Shown one piece after another: positions 1 to 8,267 of a stretch of 64,000 nucleotides of DNA. Under the pieces are notes generated by a model, which worked only from the letters and a program-made list of their open reading frames with translations, made no database searches and was not told where the DNA came from. Source of the DNA: Myxococcus stipitatus DSM 14675 (lineage in GTDB: Bacteria; Myxococcota; Myxococcia; Myxococcales; Myxococcaceae); the NCBI RefSeq assembly GCF_000331735.1, contig NC_020126.1, forward strand, positions 6,032,501 to 6,096,500. Direction: 5' to 3'. The stretch's first letter is position 1; every line of letters starts with the position of its first letter. The position numbers and the translations under genes are program-made.

Positions 1-1151
1 ACCCTCCTCCCGTCAAGCCATCACCTCGGACGGAACAGAACACTCCTCCTCCACGAACTCCGCCTGGCGCCGGGCAGCCCGTGGACACATTCACGCCTTC
101 GCCAACGCCACGCCCATCCCCCAAGCCCCCTCCTCCGGGCAGCGAGACAGTCACCGGGAGTGACATCCTGGACGGCATCCAGACAGGACTGGATGTCGTC
201 GGGTTCATTCCTGTCGTTGGAGAGGTCGCGGACCTCGTGAATGCGGGAGTCTCGGCGGCACGTGGCAACCACTTGGAGGCTGGGCTCTCGCTGCTTTCAC
301 TGATCCCGGTTGTCGGAGACACCGTCGGCAAGGGTGCGAAGTACGCGCTCAAGGCCGCCGATGCCGGAGCCGCCAAGAAGGCCCTGGACGGACTCAAGGG
401 CGCGGACGTCGAGGGCTTCTTCAAGAAGATCGCGCAGAATCCGACCGTCGCCAAGTACCTCGAGCCGCTCCGGAAGGCGCTGGACACCGTTGTCGACAAA
501 CTGAAGGATCTCGCCGAGAAAGTTGGTCCTCGTCTCGCCATGGCCGGTGGAGAGCCCCCACCTCGCACTCCGTCGAGAGAGACCGGCAAGCCGTGGACTG
601 GCGGCAAGGGTGGCTACAAACAAGGAGACCACGTCTTCAACTCAGGGTTGAAGAAGCTCGGGCTCGAGGCCCCCAAGAATCATCCATTCCTCTCCAATGC
701 CTTGGACACTTTCAACGCGGGCTTGAAGCGACTCGAGAGCACCGGCGCCTTCGACATCGTGGGAGACAAGAGCGCGTTGTTGAAGGGCACGAAGAAGAAG
801 TTCGATCCAAACGACAGCGACGAGAACTCCAACCAGTTTGGCCAAGCTCTCAAGGGACTGCGTGACCAGTGGAGCCATCTCAGCAATGTGGTCGACAATC
901 CCAAGAACAGTGCGACCCAGCGCGCCGCGGCTGTTCGCGACACCGTCGCCGCGCTGGAGTCTCTTCGCAAGTCATACTTCGACCCCGAGACAGTGGCCGC
1001 GATTGGAAAGGCCGGTGCGTTGGATCCCGCCCTCAAGCGGAAGATCGAATCGACCCATCAGCAGCTCAATACCCTCTTCGACGGGCTCATCGGGCAGGTG
1101 CAGCGCTTGACGCCCTCCCCCTACGAGCTGGGAAAAGACGCCGCCAGGTGA
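1..1151 (+). CDS. Polymorphic-toxin-like protein, 5'-truncated by window edge
   Basis: The reading frame is open to the left edge, so the true start lies outside the window; the GTG at 81 is only an internal codon. The visible N-terminus is a Pro/Arg/Thr-rich linker. It is followed by a hydrophobic Gly/Ala/Val segment with two IPVVGE/IPVVGD motifs, spaced as in the pre-toxin region of polymorphic toxins. After a second short linker comes a charged alpha-helical C-terminal region of about 180 residues that I do not recognise. No gene of immunity-protein size follows on this strand: the next gene converges after 53 bp. Either the immunity gene is elsewhere, or the protein is a structural or effector protein rather than a toxin. 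The assignment rests on architecture only; I see no catalytic motif. Confidence 0.6.
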   Translation, partial: PPPVKPSPRTEQNTPPPRTPPGAGQPVDTFTPSPTPRPSPKPPPPGSETVTGSDILDGIQTGLDVVGFIPVVGEVADLVNAGVSAARGNHLEAGLSLLSLIPVVGDTVGKGAKYALKAADAGAAKKALDGLKGADVEGFFKKIAQNPTVAKYLEPLRKALDTVVDKLKDLAEKVGPRLAMAGGEPPPRTPSRETGKPWTGGKGGYKQGDHVFNSGLKKLGLEAPKNHPFLSNALDTFNAGLKRLESTGAFDIVGDKSALLKGTKKKFDPNDSDENSNQFGQALKGLRDQWSHLSNVVDNPKNSATQRAAAVRDTVAALESLRKSYFDPETVAAIGKAGALDPALKRKIESTHQQLNTLFDGLIGQVQRLTPSPYELGKDAAR

Positions 1152-1168
1152 GCCTCTGTCTCCTGGCG
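1142..1168. terminator. Hairpin at the convergent gene junction
   Basis: A 7-bp inverted repeat (CGCCAGG/CCTGGCG) begins inside the last codons of the toxin-like gene and ends before the convergent serine hydrolase. There is no T-tract, so a terminator role is inferred from position only. Confidence 0.3.
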
Positions 1169-1204
1169 CTCTTCCAACGTGCCCCCACAGGATAAGGAGG
1201 GTAC

Positions 1205-2674
1205 TCAGGGTGCCTTCGTCGCGGGCTGCTCCAACTCCTGGAGGACCTTCGCGGCCCCGGTGTTCTTCGGGTCCAGTTCCAGGGCACGGCGATAGCTCTC
1301 GGCGGCGAGCACCTTGTCACCTCGGGTGAGGTACGCCTCACCGAGGCTGTCGTGCGCATTCCCATCCTGGGGATACATCTCCACGTTGAGCTTGAAGACC
1401 TCCACCGCATCCGCGGGTCGGCCCCCCTTCAACAACCCATAGCCCACGCGGTTCAGTTCCCCCGGGTTGAACCTGTACTCATCCGCCTTCGTCGCCTTGA
1501 GCGTGCGGTACGTGGCGATGGCCTCGGCGACGGTGCCCTTCGAGAGCACGGTCATCACGGCCTCGGCGATGGAGCGGCGCGGGGCCTGCGGCTTGACGCC
1601 GTGAAGGATGCTCAGGAGGCCGGACGCCAGCCCCTGCACGTTGGAGCCCCGGACGTTCGACAGGACGATGACGGCCAGCTTCTTGTCCGGCGAGCGGGAG
1701 ATGAGGGTGGAGAAGCCCTCGACACCGCCGCGATGACTCTGGAGGACGACCTCCGTCTTCCCATCATCCAGCTTGACCGGCTGCACCTCCCAGCCGAACG
1801 CATAGCCCTGAAGGGCGGGCGTGAACATCCGCTGCTTGAGCTCGGGCGACAGCAGCTTGTCCGTGGCGAGCGCCCGGTCCCACCGGTACAGGTCCTCCAC
1901 CGTCGAGTACAACCCACCCGCGGCGAACGGATGGCTCATCTCGATGTACGCCGCATTGCGGATGCCGTCGGGCTGGGCGGCGTAACCACTCGCGCGCTTC
2001 GGGAGCACCTCCGCGCTCACGTCGTAGCCCGAGTCCTTCATCCCCACCGGGTCGAAGATGCGCTCCTTGACGGCCTGCGCATACGTCTTCCCCGTCACCC
2101 GCTCGATGATGCTGCCCAGCAGGTAGTAACCCGAGTTGCTGTAGGCGTACTTCGTCCCCGGCTCGAACTCGAGGTCACCACTCGCGAACTGCTGGATGAA
2201 CTCGGCGGCGGGGATGGGATTGCGCGCGGCCTTCGCCCCGAACTCCGGATGCGACGTGAAGTTGGGGATGCCCGAGGTGTGGTTCAAGAGGTGCGTCAGC
2301 GTGATGCGCGCCCCTGTGTCCTGGCGATAGTCCGGCAGGAGCTTGCCCAGCGAGTCCTCCAGCCCCAGCTTCCCCTCGGCCACCAGCTGCATGATGACCA
2401 TGGCCGTGAACTGCTTGGACACGGAGGCGATGCGGAACTTCGTGTCCGGCGCGACAGGCACCTGCCACTCGAAGTTCGCCAGGCCATAGGCCTTCTTCAG
2501 GACGATGCCCTTCTCATCCCCGACGAGCACCGCCCCGTTGAACTGGCGGTACTCGTGATACCGGGCGGCGAGCTTCTCGATGGACTCCTTCTTGCCCGCC
2601 GCCAGGGCCGGGGAGACCCCGAGCACCAGCGCCAGTCCCACCACGACTCGAATGCACATCCACCTCTGCGTCAT
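1205..2674 (-). CDS. Serine hydrolase (class C beta-lactamase/DD-peptidase fold) with C-terminal TPRs, copy 1
   Basis: Exported 489-residue protein. A signal peptide (about residues 1-26, ending ALAA) precedes a beta-lactamase-related domain with the S-V-S-K nucleophile motif at 84-87, a Y-S-N motif in the middle of the domain and an H-R-G-G motif where the third active-site element is expected. The last ~100 residues are TPR-like. The family includes esterases, D-aminopeptidases and penicillin-binding-protein-like hydrolases, so the substrate cannot be given. The ATG has a purine-rich site (GAGAGGGAGAGGGG) upstream. It lies 77 bp downstream of a closely similar paralogue of identical length, so the pair looks like a tandem duplication and may be co-transcribed. 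Confidence 0.85.
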   Translation of the reverse strand: MTQRWMCIRVVVGLALVLGVSPALAAGKKESIEKLAARYHEYRQFNGAVLVGDEKGIVLKKAYGLANFEWQVPVAPDTKFRIASVSKQFTAMVIMQLVAEGKLGLEDSLGKLLPDYRQDTGARITLTHLLNHTSGIPNFTSHPEFGAKAARNPIPAAEFIQQFASGDLEFEPGTKYAYSNSGYYLLGSIIERVTGKTYAQAVKERIFDPVGMKDSGYDVSAEVLPKRASGYAAQPDGIRNAAYIEMSHPFAAGGLYSTVEDLYRWDRALATDKLLSPELKQRMFTPALQGYAFGWEVQPVKLDDGKTEVVLQSHRGGVEGFSTLISRSPDKKLAVIVLSNVRGSNVQGLASGLLSILHGVKPQAPRRSIAEAVMTVLSKGTVAEAIATYRTLKATKADEYRFNPGELNRVGYGLLKGGRPADAVEVFKLNVEMYPQDGNAHDSLGEAYLTRGDKVLAAESYRRALELDPKNTGAAKVLQELEQPATKAP

Positions 2675-2751
2675 GCGGCCCCTCTCCCTCTCGGAGTCCT
2701 TGCGTCAGGCTTCCGACACGAACGGGGATGCACTCGATTTCGTGTGCGGGC

Positions 2752-4221
2752 TCAGGGCGTCTTCGGCGCGGGCTGCTCCAACTCCTTGAGGACTCGCACG
2801 GCGTTGGCGTTCTTCGGGTCGAACTCCAACGAGCGGCGATAGCTGTCGATGGCCAGCGCCTTGTCCCCTCGAGCCAGGTACGCCTCGCCCAGGCTGTCGT
2901 GGACATTCCCATCCTTGGGGAACATCTCCACGTTGAGCTTGAAGATCTCGATGGCCTCCGCGAGCTGCTTCTTCGCCATGAGCTGATAGCCGAAGCGGTT
3001 CAGCTCGCCCGGCGTGAGCTTGTACTCCTCCGGCTTCGTCGCCTTGAGCGTGCGGTACGTGGTGATGGCATCGCCGATGGTCCCCTTCGCGAGCGCCGCG
3101 ACCATGGGCTCGGTGATGGACCTGCGCGCCGGAGTCGGCTTGACGCCCTGGAGGATGCTCCAGATGCCCGTCGCCAGCCCATCGATGTTGGACCGGGAGT
3201 TGTTCGACAGGAGGATGACGACCTCCTTCGTGTCCGGCGAACGCAGGAGGAGCGTGACGAAGCCCTCGATTCCGCCGCCATGTCCCACGAGCTTGATGCC
3301 CGTCTTGCCGTCGTCCAGCTTCAGGTCGTGGTGCTGCCACCCGAACGCATAGCCCTCCAGGCCCGGGGTGAACATCCGCTGCTTGTGCTCCGCCGGAAGG
3401 AGCGTGTCCGTGGCGAGCGCCCGGTCCCACAGGTAGAGGTCCTCCACCGTCGAGTACAGCGCCCCGGCCCCGGCCGGAATGCCCATGTCGATATACGGGG
3501 CATTGCGAATCCCGTCGGGCGTGGACTCGTAGCCGCTCGCGCGCTTCGCGATGACCTCCGCGCTCACGTCGTACCCCGTGCTCTTCATCCCCAGCGGGTC
3601 GAAGATGCGCTCCTGGAGCGCTTGCGCGTACGACTTGCCCGTCACCCGCTCGATGATGGCGCCCAGCAGGTAGTAACCCGAGTTGTTGTAGGCGTACTTC
3701 GTCCCCGGCTCGAACTCGAGGTCGCCGCTGGCGTACTGCTTGATGAGCTCCGCGGAGGGGATGGGATTGCGAGCAATCTTCGAGTCGAAGTCCGGGCGAT
3801 TCGTGAAGCTCGGGATGCCGGAGGTGTGGTTCAAGAGGTGCGTCAGCGTGATGCGCGCGCCCGTGTCCTGGCGGTACTCAGGAAGCAGCTTGCTCAGCGG
3901 GTCGTCCAGCCGCAGCTTGCCCTCCGCCACCAACTGCATGATGGCCATGGACGTGAACTGCTTGGTGATGGAGCCCAGGCGGAACTTCGTGTCCGGGGCG
4001 GCGGGAATCCGCCACTCGAAGTTCGCCATCCCGTAGGCCTTCTTCAGGATGACGCCCCGGTCGTCCGCGACGAGCACCGTGCCGTTGAACTGGCGGTACT
4101 CGAGGTACTTGGACGCGAGCTTGTCAATCGACTCCTTCTTGCCCGCCGCCAGGGCCGGGGAGACCCCGAGCACCAGCGCCATCGCCAACACGACCCGAAC
4201 GTACATCCACCTCTGGCCCAT
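2752..4221 (-). CDS. Serine hydrolase with C-terminal TPRs, copy 2 (tandem paralogue)
   Basis: Same length (489 residues) and layout as its downstream neighbour: signal peptide, S-I-T-K nucleophile motif at 84-87, Y-N-N motif, and an intact H-G-G-G where copy 1 has H-R-G-G, then C-terminal TPRs. I start it at 4221 because MGQRWM there aligns with the start of copy 1 and has GAGGAA about 7 nt upstream. An in-frame ATG at 4266 would add 15 residues without a counterpart. It is probably the first gene of a two-gene unit. The difference at the third motif suggests the copies may differ in activity or substrate. Confidence 0.85.
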   Translation of the reverse strand: MGQRWMYVRVVLAMALVLGVSPALAAGKKESIDKLASKYLEYRQFNGTVLVADDRGVILKKAYGMANFEWRIPAAPDTKFRLGSITKQFTSMAIMQLVAEGKLRLDDPLSKLLPEYRQDTGARITLTHLLNHTSGIPSFTNRPDFDSKIARNPIPSAELIKQYASGDLEFEPGTKYAYNNSGYYLLGAIIERVTGKSYAQALQERIFDPLGMKSTGYDVSAEVIAKRASGYESTPDGIRNAPYIDMGIPAGAGALYSTVEDLYLWDRALATDTLLPAEHKQRMFTPGLEGYAFGWQHHDLKLDDGKTGIKLVGHGGGIEGFVTLLLRSPDTKEVVILLSNNSRSNIDGLATGIWSILQGVKPTPARRSITEPMVAALAKGTIGDAITTYRTLKATKPEEYKLTPGELNRFGYQLMAKKQLAEAIEIFKLNVEMFPKDGNVHDSLGEAYLARGDKALAIDSYRRSLEFDPKNANAVRVLKELEQPAPKTP

Positions 4222-4404
4222 GGAGTTCCTCGCCATCGCGGAGTGATGCCTCCGGACTCTCGACACGAACGAGCAAGCAGCCGATTTCGCGGTGAATGGT
4301 TGAACACCTACAGCCCAGGCGGCAAGGCGGGCGCCCGGCGCTCAGGTTTCGCTGTCCAACACCGGCCCTGTAGCGCTAGGTAGGGACGGCTCCCGGGAGT
4401 TTCG

Positions 4405-4908
4405 ATGACCGCTGCCCTGCTGTCCCTGACCCTCGCCTTCGGCCTCGTCACCGGCCAGTTCGCGCCCCAGCAGGCCGCGAGCGATCCGCTCGCCCCGGAG
4501 CTGGAGGCGCGCGTGCAGAAGCTCGGCAAGACGCTGCGCTGCGCCGTCTGCCAGGGCCTCTCCATCACCGACAGCCCCTCCTCCATGGCCCGAGCCCAGC
4601 TCGACATGGTCCGGGAGCTCGTCTCCGAGGGGAAGAGCGACCCCGAGGTCGTCGAGTTCTTCGTCGCCCGCTACGGCGAGTGGGTCCTCCTGGAGCCCAA
4701 GGCGGAGGGCTTCAACTGGTTCGTCTGGCTGGGCCCCGTCGCCCTCCTCGTCGTCGGCGGCTTCGTCATCTGGCGACAGCTCCAGCACGCCCCTCCCACC
4801 GAGCCCACCGCCGCCCAGGCCCCCCCTTCCGCCCCTCCCACGGGCCCCTCCGCGGCGGATGACGCCGACCCCTACCTCCAGGCCGTGCGCCGGGAGCTGG
4901 AGCGCTAA
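4405..4908 (+). CDS. ccmH: Cytochrome c maturation protein CcmH
   Basis: 167-residue exported, membrane-anchored protein. After a signal segment it carries the C-A-V-C thiol pair (residues 46-49) and the surrounding L-R-C-x-x-C-Q-x-x-S-I pattern of the CcmH/CycL/NrfF family, which reduces apocytochrome c before heme attachment in the periplasm. A single membrane segment lies at about 104-122, followed by a Pro/Ala-rich cytoplasmic tail. GGGAG sits 5 nt before the ATG. The next gene, ccmI-like, begins 3 nt after the stop, so the two are almost certainly one operon. The rest of the system I pathway (ccmABCDEF) is not in this window. Confidence 0.88.
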   Translation: MTAALLSLTLAFGLVTGQFAPQQAASDPLAPELEARVQKLGKTLRCAVCQGLSITDSPSSMARAQLDMVRELVSEGKSDPEVVEFFVARYGEWVLLEPKAEGFNWFVWLGPVALLVVGGFVIWRQLQHAPPTEPTAAQAPPSAPPTGPSAADDADPYLQAVRRELER

Positions 4909-4911
4909 GCC

Positions 4912-5877
4912 ATGCAGCCACAGCCCACCAACTGGCTCCCCGGAATCATCGTCCTCGCCGTCGCCTTCGTCGCCGCGGCGGCCTGGCTCCTCTTCATGCG
5001 CCGTCGGGGCGCGCTCGCCACCCCCGAGCCCAAGGACGGCGTGCTCGACGACCTCACCCAGCGCGCCCAGTCGCTCATCGACCAGCTCCGCACGCTCGAG
5101 GCCGACAAGCACAACCTCGCCCCCGAGCAGTACGCCGCCGAGAAGTCCCGCCTGGAGCGCGAGGCCGCCGGCGCCCTTCGCGCCAAGGACGAGCACCTGA
5201 AGCGCAAGGCCGCCAGCGCCGACGCCCCCGCCCGCCCGGTCCAGGCCCCCGCCCCCACCGGCTGGTCCGCTCGCAATCCCCAGCTCTCGGGCGCGCTCTG
5301 GGGAGCGGGCATCGTCCTGTTCTTCGGCGGCCTGGGCTACCTGCTCGTCTCCGAGCAGCAGACGCGCGCCGATGGCCAGGAGGCCACCGGCCGCATGCCC
5401 CCCGGCGCCGCCGCGCAGCAGCAGCAGCAACAGGGCGCCATGCAGATGCAGGAGGAGGCGGAGCTCACCGAGGCCCGCGCGCGCCTGGAGGCCAACCCCT
5501 CCGACCTGGAGTCGGCGTCCCTGCTCAGCCACGAGCTCATCCGCCGCCAGCAGTTCGAGGAGGCCGCGCTCGTCACGGCCAAGGCCCTGGCCGTGGACCC
5601 GTTCCACGTCGAGCTGCGCGTCCACCGCGGCGTCCTGCGCGCCACGCGCGGAGACCTGGAGGGCGCCGAGGCCGAGCTGACCGAGCTGGTCAACACCTGG
5701 CCCGATGCCCAGGAGGCCCTCATCTTCCTCGGCAGCCTCGCGCTGCGTCGCGAGGACAAGGTCAAGGCGCTGGAGCACTTCGAGCGCTTCTCCGTCGAGG
5801 TGCCTCGCACCATGCAGCCCCCCCAGCTCGGACCGGCCATCGCCCAGCTCCGCGCTGAAATCGCCAACGTCCCCTGA
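4912..5877 (+). CDS. CcmI/CycH-like cytochrome c maturation protein with TPRs
   Basis: 321 residues. Two hydrophobic segments (about 8-28 and 126-146) flank a cytoplasmic stretch predicted as coiled coil, and a periplasmic TPR region occupies about 180-320. This is the CcmI layout; CcmI presents apocytochrome c to CcmH and the heme ligation complex. A short run of seven glutamines separates the second membrane segment from the TPRs. The assignment rests on layout plus direct coupling to ccmH (3-nt gap) rather than on a diagnostic motif. Confidence 0.75.
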   Translation: MQPQPTNWLPGIIVLAVAFVAAAAWLLFMRRRGALATPEPKDGVLDDLTQRAQSLIDQLRTLEADKHNLAPEQYAAEKSRLEREAAGALRAKDEHLKRKAASADAPARPVQAPAPTGWSARNPQLSGALWGAGIVLFFGGLGYLLVSEQQTRADGQEATGRMPPGAAAQQQQQQGAMQMQEEAELTEARARLEANPSDLESASLLSHELIRRQQFEEAALVTAKALAVDPFHVELRVHRGVLRATRGDLEGAEAELTELVNTWPDAQEALIFLGSLALRREDKVKALEHFERFSVEVPRTMQPPQLGPAIAQLRAEIANVP

Positions 5878-5952
5878 GGCAAACCGGGACAGCTTCGCTT
5901 TCGTGATAAACGTGTTTTGCCGTCCCCCCTCTCCAGAGAACGGGAGCAACCC

Positions 5953-6234
5953 ATGTTCAAGCGGTCCGCGAAGCTGTCCTGTGTCGTCGCGCTGGTCCTG
6001 AGTGGTTGTGGTGGTGCGCCGCAGGAGCCGTCCCCCACCGAGGCGTCCGAGGTCATCGAGTCGAGCGAGCAATCCCTGCTCTGGGCCTGTGGCTCGACGC
6101 GCTCCTTCAACCGCTACTGGTACGTGAACAACATCGAGGTGGGTCGCGAGTACTGTGATTGCGACGGCACCCTCAACGAGTTCGGGACGCTCTCCGGTCG
6201 CTACACGCAGGTCCTCATCTCCTACTGCCGCTAG
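5953..6234 (+). CDS. Small Cys-rich lipoprotein
   Basis: 93-residue protein with an N-terminal signal and L-S-G-C lipobox. The mature part has a short acidic linker and then a compact region with four cysteines and many aromatics (around CGSTRSF, EYCDCDGT and a C-terminal SYCR). I start it at the ATG at 5953, which has GGGAG upstream, not the in-frame ATG at 5917, because only the former puts the signal peptide at the N-terminus. The end pattern resembles small secreted DUF6289-type proteins of myxobacteria, but I cannot confirm that family. No function can be assigned. Confidence 0.7.
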   Translation: MFKRSAKLSCVVALVLSGCGGAPQEPSPTEASEVIESSEQSLLWACGSTRSFNRYWYVNNIEVGREYCDCDGTLNEFGTLSGRYTQVLISYCR

Positions 6235-6249
6235 GACTGGGCGAAGCAC

Positions 6250-6273
6250 GCGCCACGTCCCACGGCGTGGCGC
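6250..6273. terminator. Strong hairpin after the small lipoprotein gene
   Basis: Perfect 8-bp inverted repeat (GCGCCACG/CGTGGCGC) with an 8-nt loop, 16 bp after the lipoprotein stop codon. It is followed by a C/T-mixed stretch, not a T-run, so it is terminator-like but not canonical. Confidence 0.4.
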
Positions 6274-6417
6274 CCTTCCCCAACCCGGGCACCGCCATCC
6301 GCCATCTGGCCGTGTCCGGTGAATCCCTCGAGACACGCCCGCCGTTGATTTCACGGTGAGCGGCGGTGTTTCATGTCGGTCCGCGGTGTCTCGCACCGCG
6401 ACCGAAGAGGGGGAGAC

Positions 6418-8097
6418 ATGTCGACACGTATCGCGAAGGACGCTTCGCCCGTGGCATCCGCCGCGGCCGAGCAAGCCCGCCGTGCCGCGGAGGAAGCCGC
6501 CAGACGCGCCGCCGAGGAAGCCCTGCGGCGCATGCAGGAGGAGCTCACCCGGCTGGGCGCCCAGGCCGCGAGCCTGATGGCCCGAAAGCCCGATGCCTTC
6601 AAGTCGCTCCAGCCCGCGACGAAGAAGCCAGACCTCGCGACGGATGGCACCACGTCCGCGCCCGGGAGCACGCTGCTCACCGAGAACGCCCGCGACGGCA
6701 AGGTGAACTGTCTGGACGCGGTGGCGGACTTCCTGCGTCTGGCGCCGCCGAACATCCGCGCGCGCTCGGAGGTCCTGTTCCTCAAGGACAGCCGCCCCGG
6801 TGCCGAGGGCGCCACGGGACACGTCGTCATCCGGCAGGGCAACAACATCTACGACCCGACGACGCGCCAGTGGACGGAGTCCCAGGCCTACCTGAAACAA
6901 CATCCCGAGTACTCGGTGGCGGGCAGCGTGTCGGGGTCCTCCGTGCACTCGATTCTCTCCGCGCCTCCCGGCCCGGAGCGACAGGCCGCGTTGCAGAAGG
7001 CGAACCTGCCGCCGGGCCTCGCGAACATGGTGGTGGCCGACTCCGGCGCCAACCTCCCTGTCCCGAACTGGCTGGCCGAAGGGGGCACGCCGCCGTGGAT
7101 GCAGGGCGCCTGGCACCACCTGGACGCCACGGCGCGGACCAGCGTCCTGAACGGCATCCAGAAGGGCTGGGCCCGGCACGTCGAGGAGATGGCGCCCGCG
7201 TGGATCAAGGACCCTTCCATCGCGCCCCCGCCCCTCACGGAGGACTGGGCCCAGCTCACACCCGAGCAGCAGCGCGCCACGGCCGAGCAGAACTGGAACG
7301 CCATCGTCGCGGAGGAGATGCCCCTCTACTTCGGCGCGCTGCCCGAGGGCGGCATCGAGGTGAAGTCCCCCCTCATCGCCACCACGCGCGGCTTCCCCTG
7401 GGGCGGCGGGGGTGACGTCGGCGAGTGGAAGGCGAACCACGACGCGGGCCAGGACCCCATCGCGCAGTACCTGGACGTCGGCAGCATCATCAAGGGCGAG
7501 GGGCACGACTACACCCACGGCAACCTCTGCGGAGAGCTGTCCGCCATGTCCGTGATGGGATTGGGAATCGCGGATGGACTGACGCGCTTCGCGGGGCTGG
7601 GAACCGAGTATCAGGCCATCCTCGCCAACGGTGAGCGGCTGACGAACGCCACCCATCTGGAGACCTTCCTGGTCAGCCAGGGGTGGAACATCGTCGGGCA
7701 GCAGCCAGGCTTCGAGAACACCGCGACGATGAAGGACCTCGACGGCAGGTTCAGCGCCACCAACACCTACAATAACAACCACGCCAAGGACCCCACGCCC
7801 CAGGCCGTCCAAGGCATCCTCGACAACGGCGGCTCGCTGCTGGTCCTCGTCAACATCGACGGCGCGGATGACGGGCTGCTCGAACCCGTGGGGACCTCGG
7901 ACAAGGACATCACCCACTGGGCCAGCGTCGTGGACATCACCGAGAACGCCCAGGGACAGACCTATGTGAGGGTCTACAATCCCTATCAGAATCGCGAGGA
8001 GGTCTACTCCTGGGCGGACTTCAAGGCGGCCTGGAACAGCCCCGCGGAGTCTGGCTTCACCTACGTCGCCGCGATGCCGCCCGGCACCGCGCCCTGA
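6418..8097 (+). CDS. Protein with two papain-like/C39-like cysteine-protease-like cores
   Basis: 559 residues, no signal peptide. Residues 15-50 form an Ala/Arg/Glu-rich amphipathic helix. A first possible Cys-His-Asp core is C98 (NCLDA), H135 (GHVVI) and D146 (YDPT). A second, more convincing one in the C-terminal domain is C371 (NLCGELS), H500 (THWASVV) and N521 (YNPY), the spacing of C39-like or papain-like peptidases. Between them is a region with no recognised motif. I use the ATG at 6418, which has GAGGGGGAG directly upstream, over the in-frame ATG at 6373. The helix plus catalytic-core layout suggests a delivered effector, but no secretion gene is adjacent. Deamidase or transglutaminase activity is equally possible on this fold. 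Confidence 0.65.
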   Translation: MSTRIAKDASPVASAAAEQARRAAEEAARRAAEEALRRMQEELTRLGAQAASLMARKPDAFKSLQPATKKPDLATDGTTSAPGSTLLTENARDGKVNCLDAVADFLRLAPPNIRARSEVLFLKDSRPGAEGATGHVVIRQGNNIYDPTTRQWTESQAYLKQHPEYSVAGSVSGSSVHSILSAPPGPERQAALQKANLPPGLANMVVADSGANLPVPNWLAEGGTPPWMQGAWHHLDATARTSVLNGIQKGWARHVEEMAPAWIKDPSIAPPPLTEDWAQLTPEQQRATAEQNWNAIVAEEMPLYFGALPEGGIEVKSPLIATTRGFPWGGGGDVGEWKANHDAGQDPIAQYLDVGSIIKGEGHDYTHGNLCGELSAMSVMGLGIADGLTRFAGLGTEYQAILANGERLTNATHLETFLVSQGWNIVGQQPGFENTATMKDLDGRFSATNTYNNNHAKDPTPQAVQGILDNGGSLLVLVNIDGADDGLLEPVGTSDKDITHWASVVDITENAQGQTYVRVYNPYQNREEVYSWADFKAAWNSPAESGFTYVAAMPPGTAP

Positions 8098-8117
8098 ACA
8101 ACTGATCGCCGAGAACC

Positions 8118-8152
8118 GGGGGCACGTCCCAAGGACGTGCTCACCGCCGCGC
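8118..8152. repeat. 35-bp palindromic intergenic repeat, copy A
   Basis: Begins GGGGGCACGTCC and contains a perfect 8-bp hairpin (GCACGTCC, 3-nt loop, GGACGTGC at 8122-8140). It then continues TCACCGCCGCGC. It matches copy B at 12423-12457 at 32 of 35 positions. It lies 20 bp after the protease-like gene, so it may also act as a terminator. Confidence 0.7.
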
Positions 8153-8267
8153 AGGCCACTCAGTGCATCCCAATCCTGGGACAACTGAACCCATCCGTGT
8201 CGCAACTCAGGTTTTTCACACTTTTCTGTGTGCGCGAGACTGTGAGCGGCGTTAATCAGCGCGAACC

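Noticed and set aside
4342-8205. Very long open frame (1287 residues) on the minus strand across ccmH, ccmI, the small lipoprotein and the protease-like gene
   Set aside because: Low-complexity Gly/Arg/Ala composition typical of antisense frames in high-GC DNA; the opposite strand has recognisable domains with ribosome sites.
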